Shown: positions 1 through 11,173, numbered from the stretch's first letter. The stretch is DNA of 64,000 bases from Labia minor (GCA_963082975.1 OY720346.1:76314767-76378766), one strand, 5' to 3'. Numbers and translations are program-made. The notes: generated from the letters alone by a model not told the origin.

Positions 1-689
1 AAAATATATAGATGAATTATATAAGTGTTTATTAATATATGATAATAGAGAAGCACCGGTTTGGCAAGATACGTATTTCCGGTGGCTTGCCTGTCTGTGT
101 AATCCATCATTGACAGACTGCCTGTCAGTTGGTCGCCTCTCCTCTAAATTCGCTTAACTGTCAAATTAATGTTCCCATCAGAATAAAAAAAAAAAAAAAT
201 AAAGAGGAAGAAAAGAGTAGAATTCCCTTTCAAAGTTGTCTTTGTTTTCTGTTTATTTGAACTAAAAAAAGCTTTTAAGCCTTTTCAATAATAAAGTCGG
301 TTTAAAATTCAACCCTTAATTGAAACGAAGGTACCTGAAATCGATTAGTTTTACTCAACTGAACTAATTCATTAATAACAATAAATAAATTCTATTTTAG
401 TATTTATATAATAATTTTTAAATAAAAAGTTTTGACCAATAATTTGATAGAAATAGAAGAGTGTTGATATTTTTTTTTCTTTCATTTAGAGAGAAGAGGT
501 AGGCAAATAAATTAATTTAATTAATAAATAATTATTTAAAACAAAAATTATACTCTATTTTACATATTAATTAAATAAATATAAATTTTCATAAAATTAA
601 TTTGTTAAAGAGTGATGATGAGAGACTTGATTAAAATAAATATAAATATCCAAAGAGGAGTATTACATTAATTTTAGAAATACTTAAGA
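1..689. other. AT-rich non-coding DNA
   Basis: No gene is supported here. The first 180 bases are slightly richer in GC, with a run of CTGTC-like words around 90-130. The rest is A/T runs and short low-complexity tracts leading into a mariner fragment. Confidence 0.6.
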
Positions 690-882
690 AGATGAATTTT
701 GAATTTTCTCGGGCTATGTTCATTCGATTCTCGAATTTTTTTTTGCTGGTATACATTAATTTCTCGTATGTTGACATTATCAGCCATTTTCGATTAGTAG
801 TTTGTTTTTGACAACTAAAAAAGTTAGACACGTTTTTGGGTGTTCTTCGATTTTTTAAAGAATCTGTATTAAATTATAAAAA
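690..882 (+). mobile_element. mariner 5' fragment, interrupted by family A copy
   Basis: The segment matches the 5' end of the mariner family seen more fully at 30518-31352. It contains the landmark that reads ATGGCTGATAATGTCAACAT on the opposite strand, then the stretch leading to the transposase start. It stops at an A-run where a family A repeat begins. The same mariner/A junction occurs at about 29308, so the two are copies of one nested insertion. No transposase frame survives. Confidence 0.7.
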
Positions 883-1364
883 ACTGGAGTGTTCTCGCAA
901 ATTTGAATTGGATTAATTAACATTTATTATATTTAAATTAAATTTAATTAATTATAAATTAAAATTAATAAATAATATTTATTAAATCAGGGCATGTTTG
1001 GCTCTTTGTTGATGGCACCTCATCACGTGCTGGTGCGTGATTGACAGTGTTAAAAAATTAATTCTGGTACTTTCAGCGATTCAATCAAGCTGAAATTCTA
1101 TATATAGCAGTTTTATACAATTTTTAATCATGTGAAAAACTATCAAACATATATCTTTATTTTTCATATTTCTAGCTCAAACCGTTTTTGCGTAATCTTG
1201 TCTACATACATACACACACACACACAGAGAGAGAGAGACATACAGACAGACATTTTCTCAACCTTAGTGAAAATGATTCAGGAACCTTCAAAAAGTATAG
1301 AAACATCAAAATCTCAACATCGAAAATTTTCGTGATCGCAATACTATCTCTGGCGAGATAGTAA
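883..1364 (+). mobile_element. Helentron-like repeat, family A (copy A1)
   Basis: The 3' end has the family hairpin ACTATCTC-tggc-GAGATAGT (1343-1362) followed by A's. Upstream come the (CA)n/(GA)n microsatellite, the TTTGGCTCTTTGTTGATGGC block and the TATATATAG motif. The 5' end is shortened: the middle of the usual 5' hairpin and the subterminal repeat are lost, as in the copy at 29308. There is also an internal deletion joining the ATCTTTATTTTT region to the TTTCTAGCTCAAACCG block. Non-coding. Confidence 0.75.
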
Positions 1365-1368
1365 AAAT

Positions 1369-1838
1369 GAGCTGTGGCCAGGCACAGAACTGACCAACAA
1401 TTCGAAATAAATTAATTTCCTAATATTATATACATAAAGTATCAAAAATAAAAAATATTTTTAAAACTTGAATTCAAATGACTAAATTATATTATCCTGG
1501 TTTTTGTTTTTAGTCTAATTACTAAATTATTAATTATTACTTTATTTTAAGTGAAATATTTTCCGATAATGAATATAAAATTAATAATTTGTAAACTACC
1601 ACTTCCGGTTTCCGGATATACACCAAAAGTTGATGAATTCATGCTACTGATGCATTAAGTAATGATACCAAATTTTATCAAATTCTGTTGAGGCATTCAA
1701 GCTGTACAGGTTTATACGAATACAAAATGGACAGACGGACAGGCAAAGATACTTTTTTCTCTTAACAAAATGCATAATTCGTGGAGGTATGTACAAATGT
1801 CCACAAACAATATCTTTCCTTTCTATCGTCGGTCGGTA
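1369..1838 (+). mobile_element. Helentron-like repeat, family C (copy C1)
   Basis: A near full-length family C unit. It begins with the 5' hairpin CTGTGgccaggCACAG, followed by a decayed ACCGACCGACGAT-type repeat. It continues through the TTCCGG block, the GGACAGACGGACAG tract and the GTGGAG..CC stem region, and ends in ATCGTCGGTCGGT (inverted relative to the 5' repeat). It starts five bases after the end of A1, so the two are joined head to tail. Confidence 0.75.
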
Positions 1839-2602
1839 TATTATATATGGTATAAATATTGATATATTCGACCTGCATTCTAGTTTTCCGTCTCTTGAAT
1901 ATTGAAATATTAAAATTCAATAGAAAAAAAATATTCTGATTTAATGCAAAACCGTTATTATTTTAAAAAAATAAAAACTATTTAATTCAGTAATTATTCA
2001 AACAATAAATCATAGTTAGATAAGAGGATAGAAATGATTATTCCAGAAGTGGATAAATTTAGTCAACGAGCGAGCACTTTCACCCCCCAGGACATGCATT
2101 TCCTTTCCGGGCTACCCGTTAATCTCATTAATCTTGATCAATTTAACGCCGCCCTAGTCCCCGTTTGCACCCCTTTTTCTTTATCATTCGTTACTATCCC
2201 TCTCCCGGTTGGCCTGTTCTTCATTTTCCAACATTCTCCCTCCCACTCCCCAGTGTCCCTTCATTCTCAACGGACTCCCTTAAAATCAATGGATTGCTTT
2301 CCGGAGAAATTCTGTTTTCTCGTTAAAGCTTTTCTCTCTCATTTATTTCCAAGTTGAAATTTTTTTTTCCCTCTGCTTTTCTTGCTAGTTAATTTTTTTT
2401 TTTTTTTTTTTTTTTGCTGTTTTATTTGAAAAGAACCGATTTGATTTAGATTTAGTCATAGAAATTGATTTAAAAGAAATGGAGGAAATGAACTTCCTGA
2501 AATATTTTGAAATTTCAAGACACAAATTAAATAAACAAATAAATAAATAATTAAATCATTAAAACTTTGGTGGTTATGTTTATTCATAAAGGAATTTTTA
2601 AG
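1839..2602. other. AT-rich spacer with one GC-richer 320-bp patch
   Basis: Positions 2034-2357 are C-rich on the + strand and carry a 107-codon open frame starting MIIPEVDKFSQRAS. It matches no family I recognise, and its Pro/Ser/Phe-rich composition fits a chance frame in pyrimidine-rich DNA. A T-run of about 23 bases lies near 2392-2415. The remainder is featureless. Confidence 0.5.
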
Positions 2603-2797
2603 ATAATACTACATATTAATATTTTATTGTAAAATTATTCAAAAATACAAATAATATACAACGTTTCGATTGGAATCGTTATCAAGCGACTGCACTGTCC
2701 GAGCGTCTAGTGCCGACACTGAAGAGCAATCGAAACGTTGTATATTTTTTGTGTTTTTAAATAAATTTACAATAAAATATTAATATGTAGTATTATT
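2603..2797. repeat. Foldback element, about 68-bp arms, with hammerhead-like motif
   Basis: Two nearly perfect inverted arms (about 2603-2672 and 2730-2797) flank a GC-richer 55-bp loop. The inner ends of the arms carry CAATCGAAACGTTG and its complement. On the + strand CTGAAGA precedes CGAAACG. On the minus strand a TGATAA-like core precedes CGATT-cc-AATCG and GAAACG. This resembles the CUGANGA...GAAAC pattern of hammerhead ribozymes in Penelope-like retroelements, but stem I does not pair convincingly. The foldback is clear; the ribozyme reading is speculative. Confidence 0.6.
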
Positions 2798-2883
2798 ATT
2801 TAAAAAATAAATAATTGTTTGTGAATAGTAAATTTTTTAATCTGTTTTTTTATTTTTATTTTAATGATGAATGAATGGATTCT

Positions 2884-3425
2884 TAAAAAAATCTTTCTAT
2901 CTCGGTGGCTCTATGGAACTCGAAAGTTCTTGGCCACAGCAACCACATTTCTCCATGTGTCCCTATCCTGAGCCACAAACATGCAATCCCTACCCTCTCC
3001 AAACTTACATTGTCCATCCACCGTATCCTTGTTCTCCCAACTGAACGTTTCCAAATCAGTCTCACCACCAATATATTTTTCGTAATTCTTTCTTCTCCCA
3101 TTCTAACCCTAACTAAGGAGGTCATGTGCCTCGTTATGCAATTCCAGCCAATCGCCGATAACCTCCTCTTTTTTGGCCCATAAATGGTGCGATTCTCAAA
3201 TACTCTAAATCTACTCTCGTCCCCTAACGTCATAGACCATGCCTCACACCTATATAATATAACCGATAAAGTAATTGTTTTCTATATTTTAATTTTGATC
3301 CCATTTGATAATAATTTTGACGCGATAAGCCCCTTTACTGCATGATAACAGGCCTTACCCGATTGTAACCTCGATTTAATTCTTTTAGAATATTATTATT
3401 CTTCGTGATTACAGAATCTAAGTAT
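2884..3425 (-). mobile_element. Degenerate LINE 3' fragment (RTE/Jockey-like C-terminus)
   Basis: Minus-strand frames read MTLGDESRFRVFENR, then GRTRIRWMDNV, then LWPRTFEFHRATEIE. These match the C-terminal tail of arthropod non-LTR reverse transcriptases, usually seen as WAGHVARM...GRPRTRWxDN. Frames are broken by indels and stops. Upstream (3235-3425) the more divergent part containing the YGCEAW-like stretch can still be followed. No catalytic YxDD region is present. The best sister copy is at 25553-26200. Confidence 0.75.
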
Positions 3426-4469
3426 TTTATATAATTTTCCTACATTTTGTATGTTAAGACTTTATGTGTTAATACTGTTCCTTTCTGTTACTGAAACAAA
3501 AGATGAAAAATGAATTTTAAAGTAAATGAACTACATAATGAATGAATTAATAATCATTTAATTTCTATTGATTCATTATCTTTTAGATTGCATAGCGTTA
3601 TAATTGCAAAGCGAAAGTTTCTTTCTTATTGGATTTAAAAGAAAAGAATAATTCGCATTGACTGAATCCAATGTGCGAAACGAGTTCTAAACTATAAAAC
3701 GACATCGACAAACGGCAACAACACAACAACAACACAAAAACAACCACGACCGATACCAATACAATAACTTAACAAGACTCATTGCGGGTTACGAGGAGAG
3801 AAAAAAAAGAAGAATATTCTAACCACATTTATATTAAAGGAGACAATCCATCAAAATGGACAGCCACCTTTTTCCATTGCAACAAAACAAATACATCCAA
3901 GATAAACTAAGTATTGTTTCTAATCGAAAAATATGGATTTATTTTTTTTTTTTTGTTCTTTTTTTTTCTTTTGTTTTTCAAATGAAATTGAAAAATAGAC
4001 TTGAACAATTTATTTTTATTTTATTTTTTTCTATGGAGTATAACATTCATTTCATTAAATTTTATATTAAAAAAAACAAAAAACAAAACAAAATGTAATT
4101 CTAATGATCAAAAAATTCAAGTAACATAATTAATTCTATACTGTATACTTTGATAATAAGGCAAAACGTCTCTCTCTCTCTCTCATCTCTTTCTCTCTAT
4201 TCTGATGAGGATTTATAGAAAGAGATTTTTATGCTAGAGAAAAACATAAATATAATAATTATTTTTACTAATTATACTATCAATCTATTCATTATACTTT
4301 CTTTATTTATTATTATCAATTTTATATCTTTTCTTTCTTTATAAAAAAAAATTCAAATTTTATAACTATTAATTAAATAGATTAAGAATGTAAAAGTTAA
4401 CTTCTTCTCAAATGAACAAAAAATAAATTAATATTCATGAATATTTAAAATTTTAAGATAATTTAAACT
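3426..4469. other. AT-rich non-coding DNA with simple tracts
   Basis: It contains a CAACAACAACAC-rich stretch at 3712-3745, T-runs around 3945-4030 and a short (CT)n tract at 4170-4185. An 80-codon frame at 3856 is Phe/Lys-rich and looks like low-complexity read-through. No splice-flanked coding segment was seen. Confidence 0.55.
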
Positions 4470-5032
4470 TAATTTTGAAATTTTACGGGCTATTTACATT
4501 CGATTATCGAAATTTTTTTTTTGTTGCGTTGGCATTATCAGCCATTTTGGATTAGTAGTTTGTTTTTGACATCTGAAAAAGTTAGTCACGTTTTGTGTGT
4601 TTTTTGACTTTTTTTTATTAAAAAAAAGAAATACTACAAGGAAGTTATTATATGGATTCTGCATCACGATAATGCACCAGCTCATACATCATTGATTGGT
4701 CGTGATTTTTTGGTCAAAAACAACATCGTATTCATGCCTCAACGACCGTATTCACCAGATTTGTCTCCCTGCGACTTTTTCCTATTCCTAAAACTAAAGA
4801 GACTAATGAATAATATTGATGAGATAAAGTCGGGATCGAAGAACGAGCTGATGGGCATTGCGAAAAGCGCATTTCAGAAGTGCTTCGACGATTGGAAGAA
4901 GCGCTGGCATAAGTGAATTATATCTGAGGGGAATTACTTTGAAGGGGACAAAATGGATATTGATGAATAAGTACATAAATCTTTTTCGAAATAATTCAAA
5001 ATTCACCTTTTCTTTTGAACAGATCTTGTATA
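4470..5032 (+). mobile_element. Internally deleted mariner element (M2)
   Basis: The 5' mariner region (about 4480-4615) joins the 3' half of the transposase across an A-run at 4618-4628, so the N-terminal DNA-binding domain is missing. The 3' end AATTCACCTTTTCTTTTG is intact. The 5' end lacks the outermost terminal repeat. It is the same subfamily as the copies at 23063, 30518, 35295 and 51148. Confidence 0.8.
4623..4916 (+). pseudogene. Mariner transposase C-terminal fragment with D34D motif
   Basis: An uninterrupted frame of about 97 codons ends at the natural stop. It contains HHDNAPAH, then 34 residues between the second and third catalytic acidic positions, then YSPDLSPCDFFLF. This is the classic mariner DDE/D signature of the cut-and-paste transposase catalytic core. 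The first catalytic aspartate and the helix-turn-helix region are absent because the element is internally deleted. It cannot encode a working enzyme alone, but it is the best-preserved transposase segment in the window. Confidence 0.85.
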
Positions 5033-5241
5033 CATATAATAATAAAAGCATATAAAAATATGTTTAGAAATTTACAATAAGAATCAAAATTTGAAAAAAC
5101 AACATAAATAAATAACATATATAATAAATAATAATAAATAAATAACATTATAAATTAAAATTAAATAAATAGAAAACCAAATTAGTTAAAAAGTAAATAC
5201 AAAAAGAATATCCTGAGTCCCTATAAATTATAATATATAGT
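5033..5241. other. AT-rich spacer
   Basis: A run of AATAAATAA-type repeats between a mariner relic and a hAT-like miniature element. Nothing else is seen. Confidence 0.5.
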
Positions 5242-5455
5242 AAGGTGACCATTTTTTGAAAACACACCAGGACATTTTACCTTTTTTTTAGAGACAAATT
5301 GAAAAAATTTTGAAAAATGTACGAATTGTCCTAAATATTTGATAAAAGGGGACAGATATCAAAAAAGAGGACAGTTAGGAGGACACTTACAAAAGGAGGG
5401 CAGAGCTTACAAATGGAGGACTGTCCACTGTAAAGGAGGACGGTTGGTCATCTTA
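5242..5455. mobile_element. hAT-like miniature element, 214 bp
   Basis: The ends read AAGGTGACCA and TGGTCATCTTA, an imperfect terminal inverted repeat. TATATAGT occurs directly outside both ends (5234-5241 and 5456-5463), giving an 8-bp target duplication as expected for hAT transposons. The interior has repeated GGACA/GGAGGAC words and no coding potential. The flanks are AT-simple, so some of the duplication could be chance. Similar end sequence is seen at 26767. Confidence 0.75.
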
Positions 5456-6379
5456 TATATAGTAATATTTTAAAATATAAAAACAATTCAAATGGAATAA
5501 AAAATGGACATTAAAATAGATATAGTTATATATTTTTCAAAAATAAACAAAATTTAGGTACCACTAACTATTAATAAAGATGCAATATATATCGTATATA
5601 TATAGAATAAATATAGCTTTATAAACAATCTTTTGAAATCCAAAAAAAAAAAAAAATCTGTAAAAATAATTTAAGTCTGATTGATATTTTCAATTGGCTT
5701 TAATGGATATCAACATCTGTTATAATAATTGGTGATGATTATAGAAAATAAATCAATTCATAATTACTCTTTTAAAATGATGAATTATCGATTGGCAGAT
5801 TATGGTTTTAAATTCCAAAAGTCAAGTTTTTTCTCACTATATTCGAGAGAAAGTGCATGTTGAAGAATTTTATATATATATATTTATAAATATATATACC
5901 ATATATATATATATATACAATATATGGTATAGGATTGTGAATGGTTCCCATTGATGTTGTCCTGTTGGGAGGACATTAATAGCAATTTATTGGATGACTT
6001 CAGTGTGCAATTGGTATTTCCTTTGCAAAGTCACATCCAAGACGGCTCCGGACAACCTGTCTGTCTGTCTGCCTGTCCGTCTGTCAGTCTGTTTCTCTCC
6101 GTGCCATATAACCAGCTCATTTTACAAGTTTTACAAAAAGAAAAAAGAAAAAAATTGATCGGTTCGTGAACGGAAAAATATTATTGTTTTTTTTTTTATT
6201 TTTTCAAAATAATAGCTCTGAGTTCTTAGACAATATTCTGACTTGAATAAAAAAAATATAAAATAGAGAAAGGGTTGGAATTATGTTGTTTTTTCTTTAT
6301 TGCCAAAAATAGGAAGACAAATCATCAATCAGCATTCCTAAAGAGAGTATATATTTTCTTTTGTCTTTTAAAAAATAAT
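5456..6379. other. AT-rich non-coding DNA
   Basis: TA-rich tracts occur at 5870-5930. A GC-richer patch at 5935-6110 ends in a CTGT/CTGC-rich run (6056-6090). A 72-codon frame there is unrecognised and its second half is the simple repeat. No exon is supported. Confidence 0.5.
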
Positions 6380-6889
6380 AAGCTGGATTGTCTCCACTCG
6401 ACTATCTCGCAAATTTGAATTGGAATAATTAACATGTGTGTATTATATTTAAATTAAATTTAATTAATTATAAGTTAAAATTAATAAATAATATTTATTA
6501 AATCAGCGCATGTTTGGCTCTTTGTTGATGGCACAACGTTACGTGCTGGCGCGTGATTGGCCGTCAACGTGTTAAAAAATTTAAAAAATTAATTCCGGTA
6601 CTTTCAGCGATTTAATCAAGTTTTATAGCAGAATTATAGGAGTTTTATAAAAATTTTAATCATGTGAAAAACTATCAAACATCTTCAATATCTTTATTTT
6701 TACGGTCAGTTTAGAGGAAAAAAAAATGAAAACATGGTAGGTAATGGTCCTCATCTGAATGAGCTTCACTTCTCAAGAATTGATAGAAAACTACAAATTT
6801 TGAATAATGGCCGTGTACCAAATTTCATTATTCTAGCTCAATCGTTTTTGCGTAAACTTGTCTTCACACATACACACACACACACACAT
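6380..6889 (+). mobile_element. Helentron-like repeat, family A (copy A2, 3' truncated)
   Basis: It starts with AGCTGGATTGTCTCCACTCG, followed by the subterminal repeat ACTATCTCGC. It runs through the TTTGGCTCTTTGTTGATGGC block and the CTTCACTTCTCAAGAATTG region, and stops inside the (CA)n microsatellite at about 6888. The 3' third with the hairpin is missing. The break inside the microsatellite suggests loss by slippage or recombination there. Confidence 0.8.
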
Positions 6890-7372
6890 TATGATACATA
6901 TGATAAAATTTCAAATTTTAATATTTTTAATAATATAACCTAACTATAACATAAGTGAATATTTTTTTTAAAAATCAATATTTTTATAAATATAAATAAA
7001 ATTGAAATTTTTTTTTTATAGTAGTTGTTTGATGATTTATGGTAATCGAATAGAAAATAAATGGAAATGTAATAAATTCGAGACAGGACTTAATAAGATT
7101 AATGAGCATGGATATTAGATTAACTTTACTTTGCTGGTTGGTGTTGGCATTCCATTCACCCACCCAAATAACGTCACTTCCCTTATTTAATCGAAATGTT
7201 TCAACCGATGTTTTAAGCCCCTCCGACTATAAAATCTTTATTACCCACTTGCTCGAGATTTGTTTCTAAAATGATTAAACAAAAACTGACGGGAGTTAAA
7301 AGGTGTGGATGTGACTGAAGTATAGTATGTGACTTCAAAATGATCAAAACATTCTTCTAATTTTCATCCTGT
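6890..7372. other. AT-rich spacer with a mildly GC-richer patch
   Basis: Positions 7080-7260 are less AT-biased (TTGCTGGTTGGTGTTGGCAT and following) but give no sustained open frame or splice-flanked segment. Possibly conserved non-coding DNA; nothing firm. Confidence 0.45.
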
Positions 7373-7703
7373 CATAGTTTCCCAAACTTTTTTTGTGTCG
7401 CAGACCACTTGCCATGTTTTTCGGTTTTGGGTAGACCCTCTAAATTAATTTTGATTTTTACTATCTCGCCAGAGATAGTATTGCGTTCACGAAAATTTTC
7501 GATATTGAGATTTTGATGTTTTTATACGTTTTGAAGGTTCCTGAATCATTTTGACTAAGGTTGCCTTTTTTTTAGAGCCGGGAAAACACGTGAACCCCCG
7601 TTTTCATTTCATGGACCCCCAAATTTGTTATTCGTTGCCGTGGGCCCCTGGAGGTTGAAATAGACCCCCAGGGGTCTATATAGACCACTTGGGGGAACCT
7701 ATG
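7373..7703. mobile_element. hAT-like non-autonomous element with nested A fragment
   Basis: The left end CATAGTTTCCCAAACTTTTT and right end GGGGGAACCTATG form an imperfect inverted repeat. The style is that of hAT elements whose ends read TTTCCCAAACT. The GACCACTTG words near both ends are also inverted. A reversed 3' piece of family A (7456-7565, with the ACTATCTC/GAGATAGT hairpin) sits inside. I found no convincing 8-bp target duplication. Confidence 0.6.
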
Positions 7704-7924
7704 CTCTAGTCTATATAATCTATACTCTTGATAATTGTATTAATAGGAATATCACGATGTGTGAATAGTAAATAAAGAAAGAATAATCTATATATTCAGA
7801 ATTTAATGAGTTTTCTCAATTGGATATAATAATTGTGCGATGCAAATTATAAAATAAAAAAAAGTATTAAATATTTTGTTAATTACTAGAATTAAATAAA
7901 ATACTTGTATATATAAATCGAACA

Positions 7925-8362
7925 AAATCTAAAAATGACAGAAAATCAAGTATTAGGTTACGCGGACGTTTTAAATATAATAGGAGATTCAGCAAATGCA
8001 AAATAGAGTAAAAAAAAATTCATAGACGGTGGAAAAGTAATTAATGACAAAATATTTAGAATCAGAGTAAAACAGAATTAATACACAAAATCTTAACATA
8101 CAATACGTAGAATATGAAAATATAGAAAAATTTAAATAGTTAGGTTTTATAATCACGATGTATAACAATATTCGAGAGATGTTTAATTCAAAGTTACAAT
8201 CGGGTAACATCTGGTATCAGGCACCCGGTGGAATAAAAAAGAATGGGAGTGAGATGAGATAAAATAGAAGTTGGATAGGACTAGATCCAAATAGGGATGT
8301 TGGGAGGAATGTAGTTATTGCGACCAAGAACTTTCGAGTTCCGTAGAGACACACAGTAAGAT
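7925..8362 (+). mobile_element. Degenerate LINE 3' fragment
   Basis: Shares with 25553-26200 the stretches around AATATAGAAAAATTTAAATA, the AATATTCGAGA(T)G segment and the terminal AAGAACTTTCGAGTTCCGTA block. The middle is deleted and all frames are broken. This is the 3' end of the same LINE family, in + orientation. Confidence 0.65.
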
Positions 8363-8422
8363 AAATATATATGTATATATTTTCTTAATGTTTAATTTAG
8401 AGTACTTATAGTTTGGTATATA

Positions 8423-9204
8423 CAGTGATGTATTGGTAAAATAAGAAAGGGAACGTATAGTGGGAGGAAAAAAAGTCTTATTTTCAGCAAACTATTTTTT
8501 TTCCATATAAGTTTTAATTTTTTCTTATTCTTACTATACAAAATATTTACGAACACAAAAAAAAAGAAATTCTAACTGTAAATTTAAGTGGGAGTTGTCG
8601 GAACATGAAAAAGTACTGAAACGCGTTCCAGTTCTGAAATTGGCTGGACTATCTCGAAATTTGAATGGGATTAAATAACATAATAAATTATATTTAAATT
8701 AAATTTAATTAATTATAAATTATCAATTAAAATTAATAAATAATATTTATTAAACCAGCGCATGTTTGGCTCTTTGTTGATGGCACCACGTCACGTGTTG
8801 TCGCGTGAGATTTGCAGTGTTAAAAAATTAATTCTGGTACTTTCAGCGATTCAATCAAGCTGAAATTCTATATATAGCAGTTTTATACAATTTTCAAAAG
8901 TTGATAGAAAACTACGAATTTTGAATAATGCAAGTATACCAAATTTCATGATTCTAGCTCAAACCGTTTTTGCGTAATCTTGTCTACATACATATATATA
9001 CACACACACACAAACACACACAGAGAGAGAGAGAGAGAGAGACATTTTTCTCAACCTTGGTGAAAATTATTTAGGAATCTTCAAAACTTATAAAAACATC
9101 AAAATCTTGACATCGAAAATTTTCGTGATCGCAATACTATCTCTGGCGAGATAAAAAGGTAAGGGATCGTCGTTCCCCCGCGTTCCCCTCCCAATACACC
9201 ACTG
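8423..9204. mobile_element. hAT-like miniature element, family D, split by family A copy
   Basis: The ends are CAGTGATGTATTGG and CCAATACACCACTG, a 14-bp inverted repeat with one mismatch. The 8-bp target duplication GGTATATA is exact (8415-8422 and 9205-9212). The element is split: 8423-8639 and about 9154-9204 together correspond to the intact relative at 13184-13449 in reverse orientation. A family A repeat occupies the gap. Confidence 0.85.
8640..9153 (+). mobile_element. Helentron-like repeat, family A (copy A3), nested in family D
   Basis: Begins TTGGCTGGACTATCTCG and ends CTCTGGCGAGATAA. The intact family D copy at 13184 shows the empty site as a run of six A's (CTGAAAAAAGGT on that strand). 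Here three A's lie on each side of the insert, so there was no target duplication. The element has an internal deletion before TTTCAAAAGTTGATAGAAAA and a (CA)n/(GA)n microsatellite at 8998-9042. Confidence 0.85.
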
Positions 9205-9913
9205 GGTATATATATATACAAACTTTGATTTAAAATAGTCTCACACTTGAATCCATGTTAGTTTTCGGAAAAATTTCTTAAAATGATTTTTTAATTTTTA
9301 AAAATTGATGTTGATCTCTCTCTCTCTCTCTTTCTCTTTCATACATCGCTATAGTCAAATATTTATCAACATGACAATTATCCTCTAAAGAAGAATCAAT
9401 ATTCCTTAGGATAATAATCAAGCGAGATTTTCGTTAGAAATGTCGGCTCTGAATTGAGGGGAGAGTTCTTTTGTTTAAATAATAAAACGAAATAAAACAA
9501 AAGCGCGACACTTGTCAATATTTAAACAATAATTTCTATATAAACTTGGAAGAGAGTGGGGGAGGGCAAAGGGGGATCTTTAATATTTTTTCTACTAATT
9601 TCTCTTTTGTTTGAATCGTATGTTTTTTTCTCAACGAGAATTAAAAACAAATGTTTACTCTCGATTCATTAAGAAAATAAAAAAACAAAACAAAAGAAAA
9701 TCAAAATTTGTCTACTTGATTTTATATTTGTATACTCGTACTCTACTTAATTTATTGGTGAAGAAATTTTGAAATTTTGAAATTATCAAATTATTAAATT
9801 GAATTCAGAAAAACTTGAGAAATCAATGTTCTAAAAAATAATTTTATCAGTGTATACTTAATTTTATTATTATATTATGATTATTATTATTATTTGGTAA
9901 ATAAATATCATTT
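9205..9913. other. AT-rich non-coding DNA
   Basis: Contains a short (CT)n tract at 9316-9340 and A-rich runs near 9660-9710. No coding segment or recognised repeat was seen. Confidence 0.5.
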
Positions 9914-10809
9914 TTACCGGCCGACGATAAGAAGGGAAGGTTATTTTTTCACACCAAATTTCACATGTGGAGATTTTTTACATATCTCCACGAATCATGC
10001 ATTTTGTTAAAAGAAAAAAGTATTTTTAGCATCATGTCTGTCCGTCTGTCCATTGTGTGTCCGAATAGACTGAACGGCTCAATGGATTTTGAAAAAATTT
10101 GATATATTTACTGAATGTATCAGTAGCATTAATTCATCAATTTTTAGTGTATATCCGAAAACCAGAAGTGGTAGTTTAAAAATTATTAATTTTATATTCA
10201 TTATCGGAAAATATTTCACTTAAAAGATAGTAGTAATTAATAATTGAGTAATTAAAGTAAAAATAAAAACCAAGATAATTTGTTTTTTATATCTATATGA
10301 AAATATAAACATCTTTCATTATTATTTTAATAATTGTAAAACTTTAGAACTGTGTTAAATTCAATAAATTTATATTATAATTTAAATTTAAACATTATTA
10401 CCGACCGAGAGGTTAGGAAGGGAAGGTATTGTTTTCATACCCAATTTCACATGTGGAGATTTTTACATATCTTTACGAATCATGCATTTTGTTAACAGAA
10501 AAAAGTTTTTTTTAGCATCATGACTGTCGGTCCCTCCGTCCGTCTGTCCATTGTGTGTCCGTATAGACCTGTACAGCTTGAATGAATCAACGGATTTTGA
10601 TAAAATTTGATATATTTACTTAATGCATCAGTAGCATGTATTCATCAATTTTTGGTGTACATTCAGAAACCGGAAGTGGTAGTTTACAAATTATTAATTT
10701 TATATTCATTATCGGAAATTTTTTATTACATTAAACTAACTGGTGAAATAAAAGATACATATATTTAATGTTTCTGATTATTTTTCGGTTCTGGGCCTGA
10801 CCACAGCTC
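9914..10809 (-). mobile_element. Family C tandem: two 3' units and one 5' head
   Basis: Reading on the minus strand, one 5' head (the GAGCTGTGG..CAG hairpin at 10790-10809) is followed by a C unit (10398-10790). After a 110-bp linker comes a second unit lacking its own head (9914-10280). Each unit ends in a decayed CGTCGGTCGGT-type terminus and contains the GGACAGACGGAC tract and the GTGGAGAT..ATCTCCAC stem. One head with several tails is known from tandem DINE-1/Helentron arrays. The linker also appears at 42021-42150. Confidence 0.75.
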
Positions 10810-11107
10810 GTTTTTAGTCTATGGTAGAGTTACCTTTCAACAAAAACATTAAAAAAGAAAAAACAAAAACAAAAGAAACCAACAACCACTTTTAAAAATT
10901 TTCATTTGAAACTAACATTTATATTATTTATTCTTTCTCTTTTTTTTAAAAAAAAAAATATTTTCTATATACATGTGCCGTATAAATTTATAATAAGTAT
11001 ACGTATTATAATAAAAATAATAAAAAAAGGAGTATTGAATGAATGAATTGATCAAATGAATGGAAATTAAAAATATTTTTCACTTTGAATTAAATTGAAT
11101 CTTTCTC

Positions 11108-11173
<66 letters not shown>

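Noticed and set aside
2034..2357. 107-codon open frame starting MIIPEVDKF
   Set aside because: Unrecognised, pyrimidine-driven composition, no splice signals or homologous motif. Likely a chance frame.
6056..6095. CTGT-rich run as a possible C-element tract
   Set aside because: The flanking C-family blocks are absent, so it is treated as an independent simple repeat.
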